64,000 nt of DNA from Lolium rigidum (taxonomy: Eukaryota > Streptophyta > Magnoliopsida > Poales > Poaceae), in the NCBI RefSeq assembly GCF_022539505.1, contig NC_061510.1, positions 270,267,687 to 270,331,686 on the forward strand. Reading direction: 5' to 3'. This document shows positions 36,600 through 47,826 of this stretch, piece after piece; position 1 is the first letter of the stretch, and each line of letters starts with the position of its first letter. Below the pieces are notes generated by a model. It had not been told where the DNA came from and did no database searches. It saw only the letters and a list, made by a program, of their open reading frames with translations. The translations under genes and the position numbers were made by a program.

Positions 36600-39500
36600 C
36601 TAGTGCTGCGCGGGGTATACTCTATATACATGTACACAAAAACTGGTTTTCGCAAGGAAGAAGACGGGTCACCTCTTATCCGATGAAGACATGTCAGATG
36701 GTTCCGGTGGTTACTTCACATCCTAGGCGAGGGATGGAATGGTCTGGCATGCGAGTTGAGTAAACCATGAAGAAAAAAAGCATATTGAGCACATATAACT
36801 ATGAACAAACATGGATAATATGCAGGCAATTACCTGGCCAGACCGATCTTGAATAGTTTTGTCACATTTTGTGACTTGCAAAAGAACATACTGCTACTAT
36901 TTTAGTAGGTCTTCCATCCAATATAGCAGGTAAGTAATAGATGCGGCAAAGGTTAAACTTCTCCGTATTGGCTACAATGGAATGTCAAACTAAATAAGTA
37001 TATACATGCACTTATATATAAAATAACCAAAATATATTTGGGCTAAAAAACCCAGGTCAGTTAGAGGAGCCAAATAAAACACAACACAATGGCAAGAAAA
37101 GCATAGATTGCATATACTGACCTGAAATGAATAGCCACAACAACTGCATTTAAAGGTGCAAAAAATATTAGAAAGAACAGTTGTTACTTGCTGAAAATAT
37201 CAGAAATAATGTGTAATTTAGGAAGATGGAAATAATGCTGGTTAAGCATTTGTAACATTTACTTGCTGAAAATATTAGAAGCTAAAAATAATTTGTATAG
37301 AGAGAAAAATATACAAGGCGAAGCAATGTATTGTTTTCATCAAAAGGGGAGTAAACGTGATCTCAATGCATGAAATTGTAAAAGATCACCTCACTTATGT
37401 CGTGTTTGCTAGTCTCTATTCTCCCAGATCTGGCCAATACATGCAAGGACTTCTCAAGGATGAGAATTAAGTGAGATATCCTGGACCAATGAAGTTTGCA
37501 TGTTGCTTCTCTTTTAATCTTCAGAGAAGTAGAACTTTTTATGTAAATTTTAAACTATATTAGAAAATGGACGGTGAAAAGAGTGGAATGTCTAGTTTCA
37601 TGAGCCGGACCAGCGACGATAATGTGGGGTTCTCTTACATAATGGACTGAGCCACACTCGGCCCATACGTGTTTTATTTATCAACTATGGCTCGTTTTTC
37701 TTTTATTTATTTATATTTTTATTATTAGTTCTTCCTGCCTAACCCATTTTCCTCATCACAAGCCTACACCGATAGAGAAAGAAGAGGCATATAATGCAGG
37801 TCATTGGATATTTGGTTCTTCGGATCCTGTCAATTAGACTGAAAGCCATGTTTGGAATCATCCATTTAAGTCAACAATGAGAGCCAACCTGCTGCTAAAC
37901 GGTATGTTCCTCTTTCCTGAGTAAGAAAAATCATATTTTATTTACATGCACCAGTTGATTGTATCAGTTAACCCAAAATTCTTATTTTTGAGTTCAAGAA
38001 AATAAATGTGATGTTTCCAATTTGATCGCGGATGTTTTTATCTTTGACACAGTTTTCTAATACCCATATCCTCCTATCTCCCTGTAGAATTTACCCTATC
38101 CGTATCAGCAAGAAATTTGAGCCAAAATGCCCCCCACCCCCCTTCCAGCCTTGCTCTAGTATGGAATTTCTAAATATTTATATGAATCGTGGCATGGTGG
38201 TTTGACACGGGATTATCAGTTTCTGAATCCAAATTTACTTATGCATCAAAAACTTTGACATGTACAGTCTATAGCCTATGCAAACCTCTGTTCAATATTA
38301 CCAACAGTCTTGGACAGAATAGTGGTATATCTGGAAACATCAGTAAATGCAAACTTGCGAGACGTCAATATCCAGGATACCAAACACAAAACATTAACAG
38401 CTAAGAACAGAAGTTATGTATCCGCAATGCTTGAAGAGCATCACAAAACAAGTTTTCTTCCCATGTAAGCAGCCACATATTATTATTGGTATGGTCTATA
38501 TGGACCTACTATAGTATGCAGTAAAAGGTTTAACATCATTACAATAGTATCATGACGTGGATGCTCCTGCCAGCATTGCAGGTTGGCAATGTGCCATAGA
38601 CACAGCTAAATTTTTTTTTAATCGAAACAAGTGCAAGTAGTCATAAGAGATGCGTCAAACTTCCTACAATAATAGGGACAATTCTAACTCGAAACATTCA
38701 AACCTGAACCCCTGACTTGAAAGTTTTGCCAGCATGTACTGAGAATCCAAAACCACTGACACAGTCGCACACCTGTAAAAATTTCATGTCCAACACATTA
38801 CCATCACCAGCACACATCAATAATTAGTTTTAATATTTCTGATGATTCTGACAAAACATACACAAATTCAGGTTTCACTGCTTTGCTCAGAAGTAAATAT
38901 AAATATGGTGGAGCAGTACACCCTGATAAATAAATAGAATACAGAGGCAAGAAGTGATTTCATTTTTATTCAAACAAAATGTCCAGTGATATCACCCAGA
39001 GTATCTAACATGGCAACTATGAATTTCTGGGAAGCAATAGCTTCTTAAAACCAAAAGTTACGTATGCCAAGCTGTGCAGTTAACAAATAAGAATTCAACA
39101 GTGGAAACTAACTTGATGCATTGAAATTTACTGGCTAGCAAGACAACATTCAAGAAACTTGACAACTGAAGTGCCCTTTTAAAAGAGAAACCCAAAAACA
39201 TGGTTCTTACCTATTCTCATCTTGCTTCCATGCTTGAAAGTTACTAAAATTATAACTGAAAACCTTGGAGAAGACACCTAGTTATAGCAGCACAATCATA
39301 AATAAGAAAACACGAAAAGGGTTACTTTACTGTCCATACCCAGAAGCAACAATACATGAAGTCGATATGGTAGTTGGTAGATACCTGTATACAACACACT
39401 ATAGAGCAGGCGGTGAATGAGGTGAAGGAGATATCGACGATGTGGCAGACTGCCCTATAGCTTCAGCCTATCAATTGGAGAGCAATAGAGATGAAATTAA

Positions 39501-39960
39501 AATACCTACATCCAAGAAGAAGACATGAACAATACAATTATTTGGCTGAAGAGAAAACATCAGTCTCCAAGAGAAGTAAATCGTATTCTCATGAGATTTT
39601 CTGTAAACCTAGCTATATACTCTTAGTAAATATGTCTCTGCCTTGATCTCAGTTGTTTGAAACAAAAGGTGGAAGAGCTCCACTACATGATAAAATTATA
39701 AGAGCATATGGATAATTCTGAGCTTAACCAAAGTACCAAACTGTCTGGATGCCTAAAGTTGCAAAATGAAGTACATACAAAATTCTACAGCTATTTCAGC
39801 ACTGGTCTCAGCAATGCGCTAGTTGGGAAGGGAAATGCTATGAATCACATAGAACTTTTCTTCCAAACAGGAGACAAAGGATAGAGACAAAATTTAATCA
39901 TCCGTATAATAAGGAAAGCAGCAGCACCAAGTTAGATCCTACATAGGAAGCGCAACTCAC
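36600..39960. other. AT-rich intron-like sequence, no gene recognised
   Basis: The segment lacks long frames. On the minus strand several donor-like sites occur (TTTCAG|GTCAGT near 37125, GAATAG|GTAAGA near 39208, TACAG|GTATCT near 39386), as if it were the body of an old spliced gene. A C-run lies at about 38130-38142. Confidence 0.35.
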
Positions 39961-40035
39961 CTATGTATGCAGGAGGGCGGCAAGGTTCAATTATAGTGGC
40001 ACCGGCCATATGATGTTGCCACTGGCTTGGGACAC
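39961..40035 (-). other. Exon-like segment, unknown gene
   Basis: Bounded on the minus strand by ATGCAG| and |GTGAGT. One frame reads GVPSQWQHHMAGATIIEPCR then PPAYIG, which looks protein-like. The family is not recognised. It lies downstream of the PEX16-like exons in the same orientation. Confidence 0.3.
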
Positions 40036-40439
40036 CTGCATCGCATAACCATACACAGCTGTTTGAAAAACAATATGTACAAACTGAAAACTTATGTAAA
40101 GTTCCATTACAATTGTTTGGTAAAACAAATTAAAGGTTTTCAATCCACTATGTTCACAAATAAACGTGGAAATGGTAAGTGAATTAAAGCTCTAAAATGA
40201 TATCCTCTTGTGTACCAAAGGAATCTCAATTATTGATCTATTAAGAAGATTCATCAACAACTATCTGATAAAATAAAGCAATCAAAACCAGCAATGCCCA
40301 ATACATGTATGTCTTGGAGCACCAAGCAGTTACTTATTTAAGTAAGGTTCAGTAGCTTTTCTGAGAGAGCGAAGTAAGATACATTAGTTGGGGGCATGAG
40401 GTTGATTTATGTGGCTATTCAATAAATATCAAAGCACAA

Positions 40440-40540
40440 CATATAGGAGCTGATGAACTTTCTCAGTTTGGTAGTAACAAAGAACTGAAACCATCTAACC
40501 TTGTCCCTCTCAGCATATAGGAGCTGATGAACTTTCTCGG
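40440..40540 (+). repeat. 74-bp-spaced direct repeat at the PEX16 relic
   Basis: CATATAGGAGCTGATGAACT occurs at 40440 and again at 40514, followed by TTCTC in both. One copy is within the relic exon, the other just past its donor site, so it is a small local duplication. Confidence 0.7.
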
Positions 40541-41145
40541 CCCTATGATTTAGAACTATTGCATCTGAGTGAATACCAAGCCTCGTGAGCTCCACAGCCA
40601 ACGACACTGCCCATAGGGTCCAAGATCTGATTCCAAACTTTGTGTCATAAGGGCGTATACAAGTAGTATGAATATGTGAACAACCTCCGCTGACATAAAC
40701 AAGCACCCAAAAACCCTTCTAGAAGACCATACGGTTGCAAAGTTGGCTTCTCAACCTCCATCACTGCACGACACATAACAAAAACAAGTAAATATAGAAC
40801 GAAATACAATCCCATAAATAAACTAATGGAATGCTTATGACAAATAATAGGTAAGCATTCCAATGTGGGAACCATAATAGTTGTTTAGTAAAAGACAAGT
40901 TACCATGTGGAATAGAGTCTCGCCATCCAAATCGGATGTGACATTATGTTTGCATTATGGGAAAACTTGTTCAAAGAAGCTACTTGCTCTTCCCTTAGAA
41001 CTTATGAAATAAATCCAGATTTTCCATCCATACCATTAGACCCAATCTCAAGGCCATTTTGGGACCATTCATCCCGAGACTTCGTTATTTTTGGCACCAT
41101 AATTGTCCGCAATAATATCCTCCTCTTCGACTCGTAAGAAAACTG
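40500..41145 (-). pseudogene. PEX16: PEX16-like exon relics (peroxisome biogenesis)
   Basis: Two exons with GT-AG borders: 41145-40904 and 40763-40500. The first gives VEEEDII, then in another frame NGLEIGSNGMDGKSGF, a stop, and SLNKFSHNANIMSHPIWMAR. The second starts VMEVEKPTL, needs a one-base gain to continue as ATVWSSR...VHIF, and a further shift before KFGIRSWTLWAVSLAVELTR, then NHRAEKVHQLLYAERDK at the donor. These resemble plant PEX16, a peroxisomal membrane-protein import factor, from memory of the Arabidopsis and rice proteins. N-terminal and C-terminal exons are absent. At least three frame lesions make it non-functional. Confidence 0.7.
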
Positions 41146-41779
41146 CTTTTAGGCAAAACAGTAGGCAATTAGCACAAACACAAGTGAGCCATCAATAAGA
41201 AATGAAATCACTGGACTCTGTCTTCAACCATGTTTAGTTGTATACAAAGACTAAAGTAAAATCAGTAATCTCATGCTGTGAACAAAATAGAAACTAAAGC
41301 CCTTTTACATGACAAGAAGTCACAAACCAGAGTTTTTTTTCCAATTTATCTCATACTGCCAGCTGAATAGCCATTACGAGCTCGCAGTCAGATCTAATAT
41401 ACCCAAAAATAACTACTGGTGAGATTTTGTTTAAAAAAGGCACATGTACTTCACTAATCAACAACTACAATCAGTAGAGGAGATTGATAGATAGATCAAG
41501 GCAAGCCATATTGTTTAAGGAGAAAATGACGGGGAAAAGTGGGATTGGCCAGAAGTAATTATGTATATATTGCATAATCACAGAGCCTCTAGCTTATCAT
41601 CAGTGGCAACATCATTTTTCTCCGCGACCATTTATGGCAGGGCCTTCCCTCTTGACCTCCCAAGCCTTGTAGTCCCAAATCCAATTCTGCTAGAGAAACG
41701 ATTTGATGTTAAATCATACATACAAATACATAGAGCAAACAATTGAATAAATTGCATAGTAAAAATGGCCAGGCAAGGA

Positions 41780-42350
41780 ATTAGCACCACGAAAAATTGG
41801 ATGTCTCACATACGTGACTCGATCTGACACACATCGGCGGTTCGAGCCATGTCGGGGCTTCTCCCGCCGGCGACCAACCGTTCCCCCAGCCATGGCTAGG
41901 TCGCTGTTGAGCCGGGGATGGAGGCGGCCGGTGGACTCCCGTTCTCCTCCCCATGAGCCTCCCGCCGGCGGCCAACCAGCCGGTGGTCTCCCAAGCTTCT
42001 CTCCATGGGCCTCCCACCGGGAGCCAACCATTTCGCCCAGCCAAGGCACTGTCGCTGTGGCGCCGGCGATGGCGGCGGCCGGTGATGGCGGCGGTCGGCG
42101 ATGGTGGCGGCCGGCCATGACGGCGGCCGGCGGGCTCCCGTGCTCCTCCCCATGGGCCGGCCATTAAGGAGATCTGCTGCGTGAAGCTCGGGGCATCCAC
42201 TGCGATTTGTGTCCATGGGGAAGGAGGAGGAAGAGATGTCCAGGGAGGAGGAGGAAGAGAGGGAGACGGGAGGAGGAGAGACGGGATTGGGGGAGGGTGA
42301 GAGAGGTGGGATTGGGGGAGAGACTGCAGACGGCTAGGGTTTCTCACTTT
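41780..42350 (-). promoter_or_regulatory. GC-rich first-exon/leader region, minus strand
   Basis: Downstream of the TATA box the minus strand reads AGAAACCCTAGCCG, pyrimidine-rich repeats of CCCAATCCC, then a GC-rich stretch with imperfect repeats built on GGCGGCCGG. An ATG at 42216 opens 106 codons of Pro/Arg/Ala-rich sequence. I read this as a transcribed leader, possibly non-coding, and not as a convincing protein. Confidence 0.4.
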
Positions 42351-42360
42351 GGGGAGTCCC

Positions 42361-42367
42361 TTTTATA
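42361..42367 (-). promoter_or_regulatory. TATA box, minus strand
   Basis: The reverse complement reads CAGTATAAAAGGGAC, about 30 bp upstream of an AAACCCTAG leader motif common in plant 5' UTRs. It would drive transcription leftwards towards the PEX16-like relic. Confidence 0.5.
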
Positions 42368-42659
42368 CTGCTGCGGTGCAAACAATGGACACCCAAGATC
42401 CAGTATCAGGCAAGATCCAACGGATGAGAAGCGCTAAGCGCTGTGAGAGCCCCATGGGGGTGTGGCAATTATACCTTTAGATTCTTTATCCCTAAAACAG
42501 CACGATGCACTGAGGTTAGTTGAGCGACATAGTTTGTTCGTTCCTGCCAGGTCAATATATAGCTCTCGGGGGCTGATAGTCGAACAAACAAATTACGTCA
42601 ACAACTCTCCATTTGCAATACTCCTACATAAGAATCACAAAATGAAGTCGACAACTGAT

Positions 42660-42802
42660 CCCTGGTGCTGCTGCATTCATGGATGCCTCCCAAACTCAGA
42701 CCTAAAATGTGAGCTCCTACTACACAATATGGTGGTGCAGTTTCACATCCATTGCCAAAGAAATTCTATACTAGCTTGTACATGTGGTTGGTATGCATGA
42801 TA
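42660..42802. repeat. Duplicated block X, copy 1
   Basis: Contains GATGCCTCCCAAACTCAGAC, AAATGTGAGCTCCTACTACA and TTTCACATCCATTGCCAAAG. Diverged copies lie at 44258-44402 and 46695-46842. Confidence 0.75.
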
Positions 42803-42926
42803 TTTCCTCCGTCCCATCAAACTTATCTAAGATTTATCTAAACTTGGATGTATCTAAACACTAAATAGTATCTACATACATTTAAATTTTGACAAACCTC
42901 CAACATGTCTCATGGGACGGAGGACG
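42803..42926. mobile_element. Stowaway-like MITE
   Basis: Inverted ends TTTCCTCCGTCCCAT and ATGGGACGGAGGACG, with TA on both sides (42801-42802, 42927-42928). It separates duplicated blocks X and Y in copy 1. Confidence 0.7.
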
Positions 42927-42934
42927 TACTTGAT

Positions 42935-43150
42935 ATGTATCTGCCTCTTCTTCGCGAAAGTTCACGCTGAGCTTTCTCCCGAGTTGATGAAGCATCCCCT
43001 TCCAACTGCCCCTTTTAAGAGAAGGAACGGACACCACCATCTTTAAGTGAATTTAATCCATGAAACAACCATGCGATGTATATATGCAGAAATGAATGTG
43101 CCTCGAGAGCAACTTAGAGGCTTACCACGTGCCGCATTGAATTAAAAGCG
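42935..43150. repeat. Duplicated block Y, copy 1
   Basis: Shares CTTCTTCGCGAAAGTTCACG, GAGCTTTCTC and CAGAAATGAATGTGCCTCGA with 46848-47060, at reduced identity. Confidence 0.7.
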
Positions 43151-43194
43151 GGATCGGAGATGCCTATTGATAAAGGGAAGTCTCTTTTAGGGAC

Positions 43195-43800
43195 ATGGCA
43201 TTTTGGCTCACGGGAGTAAATGCTCCCATCACGGAAAAGGAATTTTAAAACGTCTTTAAAACATTTCTTCTTGAGAATTACATATATGTATCCTTTACAT
43301 GTCATGAAACATTTTGTAAGAACAAACATATGTAGTGACGTAGGTAAAAGGCAAAGAAAAAAGTCTCGTGAAAAGTCATTTTTGTGGCACCAATATTTTT
43401 TTCTTTTTCTTTACAAAAGTCGCAGAAATTACTACTTTCGTTCTAATGAATAAGGCTTATAATTTTTCCAAAAGACAAATAAAGTAAAGTTTGACCAAGT
43501 TTTTTTCAGAAAAATTCATTAACACATGCAATCCAAAATCAATACCGTTATATACATCATGAAATATATTTTCATATGATATCTATATAATACCATAGTT
43601 CTTAATACTTTTTCTATTTTTTTTCAAACTTGACTTAGCTTGACTTTTTTTAAAAAAATATAGGCTTTATTCAATGGAACTGAAGGAGTATATTTTTTTC
43701 CGCGAAACTTTATATGCACGCATATAGTATGTGGATGTGGACCCCATATGTTTTCACAAAACTTCGACGTTTTGATATGTGTTTCCCAGAATGGGCGCAT
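43195..43800. mobile_element. Dispersed MITE-like repeat split by a Stowaway element
   Basis: The left part (ACGGGAGTAAATGCTCCC, 43210 onward) and right part (CCGCGAAACTTTATATGCAC, 43699 onward) match the 58553-58930 family. A Stowaway element (43435-43688) sits between them. Confidence 0.5.
43435..43688. mobile_element. Stowaway-like MITE
   Basis: Ends CTTTCGTTCTAATGAATAAG and TTTATTCAATGGAACTGAAG form an imperfect inverted repeat and are flanked by TA. Confidence 0.65.
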
Positions 43801-43944
43801 CTAGTTCTAAGAGGTAGAGTATTTCTGCTCATTTAAGTGGTTTCTGGAATTTTTATTCTCGTTTTAAATGTTAATGCTTGTTTGTGGTGCTAGAGTACGC
43901 ATTTTATTTGATTTACATTTACTATAATAAACGAGTTTGATGAT

Positions 43945-44880
43945 ATATTTAGATTTTCTTTGGGGATTTTCATGTTTATGTTAATGATTTGTGTGCTATT
44001 TACATTGCATCGGTTGCTGCAAGTAGTGTTGCCTATGTTGTGTCTCTTCGGGTTAGTATGATTGATTAATATTCTAGTACATATGGTTTATTTTCATTTA
44101 CTATCCAATGCTAATGTTTCACGCTTCATGCGCAATTCAATTTGTTCAGATAGAATTCCCAATTCAATGGTTCCTTAATATGTTTGGATAGTTCCCAACT
44201 CATTTGAAAGCTAATCGAATGGTAACAGAATGGACATACAAGTAGAGATGAACAAACACGTGGTGCCGTTGCATTCCTCGATGCCTCCCACACTCAGACC
44301 TGAAATGTGAGCTCCTACTACACAATGGTTGTCGAGTTTCACATCCGTTACAAAAGAAATACGTACTATAGTAACTTGCACATACAATTGGCATGCGTGG
44401 TACTTGTATAGTTGTATGGGCAGATATTTATAGGAAAACGATTCAATTCCCCTGGGGGATCAGCCTCCTACGACGCCCGCTTTGCTAGCATGCCACGTGT
44501 CCAGCGCGCATGGTCAAAGAAACCGTTCTAAATGTGGGTCCCACCACTTATTTCTCCGCGCCTTATCCTCTACCACGCGTCCATGCACGTCGCACGAGAT
44601 CATTTAAATATATCTAGATTTTCTTCCAGGATTTTTCATATTAATGTTAATGGCCTATGTGCCGTTAACATTGCATTTGTTGTAGTGCTGCCTATAATAG
44701 AATCGGAATAGTTATAAGAGAACTAACATTTCCTAGTCTTGAATTTCTTCGGTTTACCAATACAAATGCTTCATGATGTGTCCAAATTGCTTTAGATACC
44801 ATAACTAATTTAATGATTTCTTATTATGTTTGGATGGTTCCCGAATCATTTAAATATGATTTGGGAGAAAATATTTTTAA
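43945..44880. repeat. Diverged tandem duplication (block Z) with block X copy 2
   Basis: The 43945-44220 segment (TTTAGATTTTCTTTGGGGAT..., GTTTGGATAGTTCCCAACTC) is matched by 44603-44880 (CTAGATTTTCTTCCAGGATT..., GTTTGGATGGTTCCCGAATC). Block X copy 2 lies between at 44258-44402. No gene is visible. Confidence 0.6.
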
Positions 44881-45231
44881 AACATATATTTAAGTTTTGA
44901 TACATTATTTCATAAATAAAGACACCATAAATACTTTTTATTCCTATAATTTTCGGATCTTGTGAATAATAAGACCCTTCTTCATTTTTTTTCATGTTTT
45001 TTACTAAATATAAAGTACAAATTGTTTAGGACATGCCATCAAACCGTGGAAACTTGTGCTAGACCAATTATTTTCATTGTCACCCGAGCTTAAATGTAAC
45101 AGTATATAGATTTAACACTATGGTATGTCATCAAACGACCACTAATTAGTAATTACACTGCAAAAAGTAAAATAAAACAACTAATTACAATGGTCGAAGA
45201 AATTGATTTGCATCATTAATGAAAATTATAC
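44881..45231. other. AT-rich spacer
   Basis: About 350 bp of AT-rich sequence in which I see no gene, repeat or regulatory site. Confidence 0.5.
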
Positions 45232-45234
45232 TCT

Positions 45235-45778
45235 ACCCATAATGGGAGTATCATAGGTAGTATCATGCATCATGTGCATGCAAAAAGCTGATGTGGCAGT
45301 GCAACTAATAAGGGAGAGATGATAGTAGTATCATAGGTAGATACCGTATCATAGCACGTACGTAGTACTAGAAAATTTAATGCCAAACAAATCTTGTACA
45401 TTTGCACTGAGGTTCTACAAATCAATTAATATAGAAACATTATGATACTAGCATATTATACCATGCATTGTGGACATAATAACATATAGTAGTATCATAC
45501 CCATGATACTTCTATATGATACTACCTCCATCCCAAGGAATAAGGCGCACGCGTATTCCAAGGCGAACTTTGACCATAAAAATTAAGCAACAAAATCTCG
45601 GTTATATTATATGTAATTAGTATCGTTGGATTCGTATTAAAAAACACTTTCTAATGATGTTAATTTCATACAAACAATTTTTATATATTTGAAGTAATTT
45701 TTAGTCAAACGAAAAACACGTAAAACGAGGGCGCCTTATTCCTTGAATCGGAGGTAGTACTATGCATTGTGACTAGTC
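45235..45778. mobile_element. Tourist-like MITE interrupted by a Stowaway MITE
   Basis: Starts TACTCTACCCATAATGGGAG after TTA (45232-45234, approximate) and ends TATGCATTGTGACTAGTC before TTA (45779-45781). Repeats of GTATCATAGG are internal. It is split near its right end by the Stowaway element at 45522-45757. Confidence 0.5.
45522..45757. mobile_element. Stowaway MITE
   Basis: Terminal inverted repeats CTACCTCCATCCCAAGGAAT and ATTCCTTGAATCGGAGGTAG, flanked by TA at 45520-45521 and 45758-45759. The inner arms extend to AAGGCGC / GCGCCTT. Confidence 0.85.
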
Positions 45779-45781
45779 TTA

Positions 45782-46054
45782 GACTACTCATAGTGGGAGT
45801 AACATAGCTAGTAACATCACACACTCCAAAGTATTTTGGTGACATGGCATGGTAATAAATGAAGAAAGAGAGTGAGGTAGTAACTAGCTATGTTACCATA
45901 ACATCACACTTCTCAATACAAGATGAGTCTACAACCTAATTAATATGGTTTTGCATGACACCACATATATGTTACTACCCACTATGGAGGTAGTAACATA
46001 GAGTAGTAACATGTGCATGTTACTACTCTATGTTACTCCCCACTATGACTAGTC
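45782..46054. mobile_element. Tourist-like MITE
   Basis: Ends GACTACTCATAGTGGGAGTA and TTACTCCCCACTATGACTAGTC form an inverted repeat, flanked by TTA at 45779-45781 and 46055-46057, as in PIF/Harbinger-derived MITEs. Confidence 0.8.
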
Positions 46055-46057
46055 TTA

Positions 46058-46342
46058 GAGCATGTTCAATAGTAGATGCAACAACTAGCATAAGGCATTG
46101 CCATGTTATTTAGAGCCAACCTTATAGCTAATATGTACAATAGCTAGATAGAAAGGACGTACTACTTTACTAATACATGACCCACTTCTTACTCTCACAA
46201 GGTACCTAGAAGCATGTGCTAGAGCCAACTCTTGCATGAGACCCACTTATCTTCTCTCTCATATTCTCTCTCATCCAACTAAGCACAAATATAATATTTA
46301 AACCCCTAGAGGTTGTTGATTAAGCCTTATTGTACTTGGGGG
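46058..46342. mobile_element. Probable third MITE of the stack
   Basis: Starts GAGCATGTTCAATAGTAGAT right after the TTA of the previous element and ends about CCTTATTGTACTTG, a degraded inverted terminus. The right boundary is uncertain. Confidence 0.45.
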
Positions 46343-46418
46343 GCAAGAGAGTATGTACGGGGACGCAACATTTAGACGAATAAACGGGGCATTCACATAT
46401 AATAAACCAATGTCAATT

Positions 46419-46595
46419 ACTCCCTCCTTCCCAATTTAGGATGCATATTAGGTTTGGTTAAAGTCAAACTTTATAAGTCCTACTATATATGAAATGTATT
46501 AACTTTTATAATATCAAATACATATATTACGAAAATATATTTCATGATGATTCTGATAACATTAGATAATCTTGTAGATGTTGCTACAATTTTTT
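46419..46595. mobile_element. Truncated Stowaway-like MITE
   Basis: The left terminus CTCCCTCCTTCCCAATTTAG and the typical AT-rich interior are present, but no matching right terminus is found. Confidence 0.45.
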
Positions 46596-46694
46596 TTGTA
46601 TCCGCTCATAGCTCGGAGGCATTTGGTAGAAAAAACAATTTTCTTCAAAGAACTCTGCTCATTTGCGACCTATAAGAATCACAAAATGGAGCAA

Positions 46695-47060
46695 GACACC
46701 GCAATATAGTGTTCCTGCATTCCTAGATGCCTCCCAAACTTAGACCTAAAATGTGAGCTCCTACCACATAGTGACCAGTTTCACATCCATTACAAAAAGA
46801 ATTTCTATACTAACTTGCATATATGGTTGGTGTGCATGGTACGCGGATATGTATGTTTCTTCTTCTTTGCTGAAGTTCACGGTGAGCTTTCTCACGGGTT
46901 ACTGAAACATTTCCTTCCAATCGCTTCTTATAAGATAATGAACGACATCTTAAATTGAATCTTTTCAAATGCAATAACCATGTCATGTATGCAGAAATGA
47001 ATGTGCCTCGAGACCAACTTACTGGTTTACTACCATGTGCGGCATTGAATTTGAACCAGT
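46695..47060. repeat. Duplicated blocks X and Y, uninterrupted copy
   Basis: X (46695-46842) and Y (46848-47060) lie directly adjacent here, whereas copy 1 has a Stowaway element between them. This shows the insertion in copy 1 came after the duplication. Confidence 0.7.
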
Positions 47061-47269
47061 TTAGGATATGCCTACTAGTACGAAAATAAAAATCTCTTCT
47101 AGGCAGTTTCTGGACTTTTTATTCTTCTTTCCAACAATCAATTCTTGTTACTGGTGGTCGAGTACATATTTCCTTCATTAACCCACGTGTTCAAAATCTC
47201 TTGTTGTAGAACTTTAATTACCACCTTGAGAAGCATGATTAATTTATTTTACTAGGGGGTGAGTACACA

Positions 47270-47823
47270 AGCGTTGATTTGCATACATGCACTTTACACG
47301 TACAATCATAGTCCCCAACTTTGGCGACAAGAGAGTTTGCACCATGACGCACCATATATACGAATAAAAGGGCACTCACACATAAAATAAACCACTGTCA
47401 AGTAGTAACTAAACACGGTGCACGGAGATCTATCAGCCTATCGAGTACTTTTACCTAGTCGCTCTCTTATCTTATTTAGACTGCCGCTTTAGCTAGAGGC
47501 GACAACGACAAGACTACTTACTACAACCATTTTCTAACGCCTTTTTGCAGTTTTTGCGGCGGCTCCGTGCCCAAGCATATGACTCGACTTCAGGGTGACA
47601 TTAAACTACGGGGGCAGTCAAAAACAAGTTAGACCGCCAATACATATGCCAGCTTGATCAATTCATCATGTTCTTGTCTGCGGTATATTGACACTCATCC
47701 AAATAGAGCGATCCACTTCGTTGAACTACTCTCAAATAGTAACAAAAATAGGGATGCGTATATGTCAGCAGACATTTGAGCTTACGTCGCCAGATGTACG
47801 ACCGAAGAGTAAACTAAGGACTC
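47270..47823. repeat. Upstream-type block W, copy 1
   Basis: Contains GTCCCCAACTTTGGCGACAA, GCGGCGGCTCCGTGCCCAAG, ATGTTCTTGTCTGCGGTAT and GTACGACCGAAGAGTAAACT. It matches 48925-49575 and in part 50630-50830 and 62110-62420. No cysteine-rich peptide exon follows it. Confidence 0.7.
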
Positions 47824-47826
47824 TTA

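Noticed and set aside
41781..42347. 188-codon minus frame rich in Pro/Ser
   Set aside because: It begins at a non-ATG codon in the leader and is built from GC-rich repeats; kept only as leader sequence.
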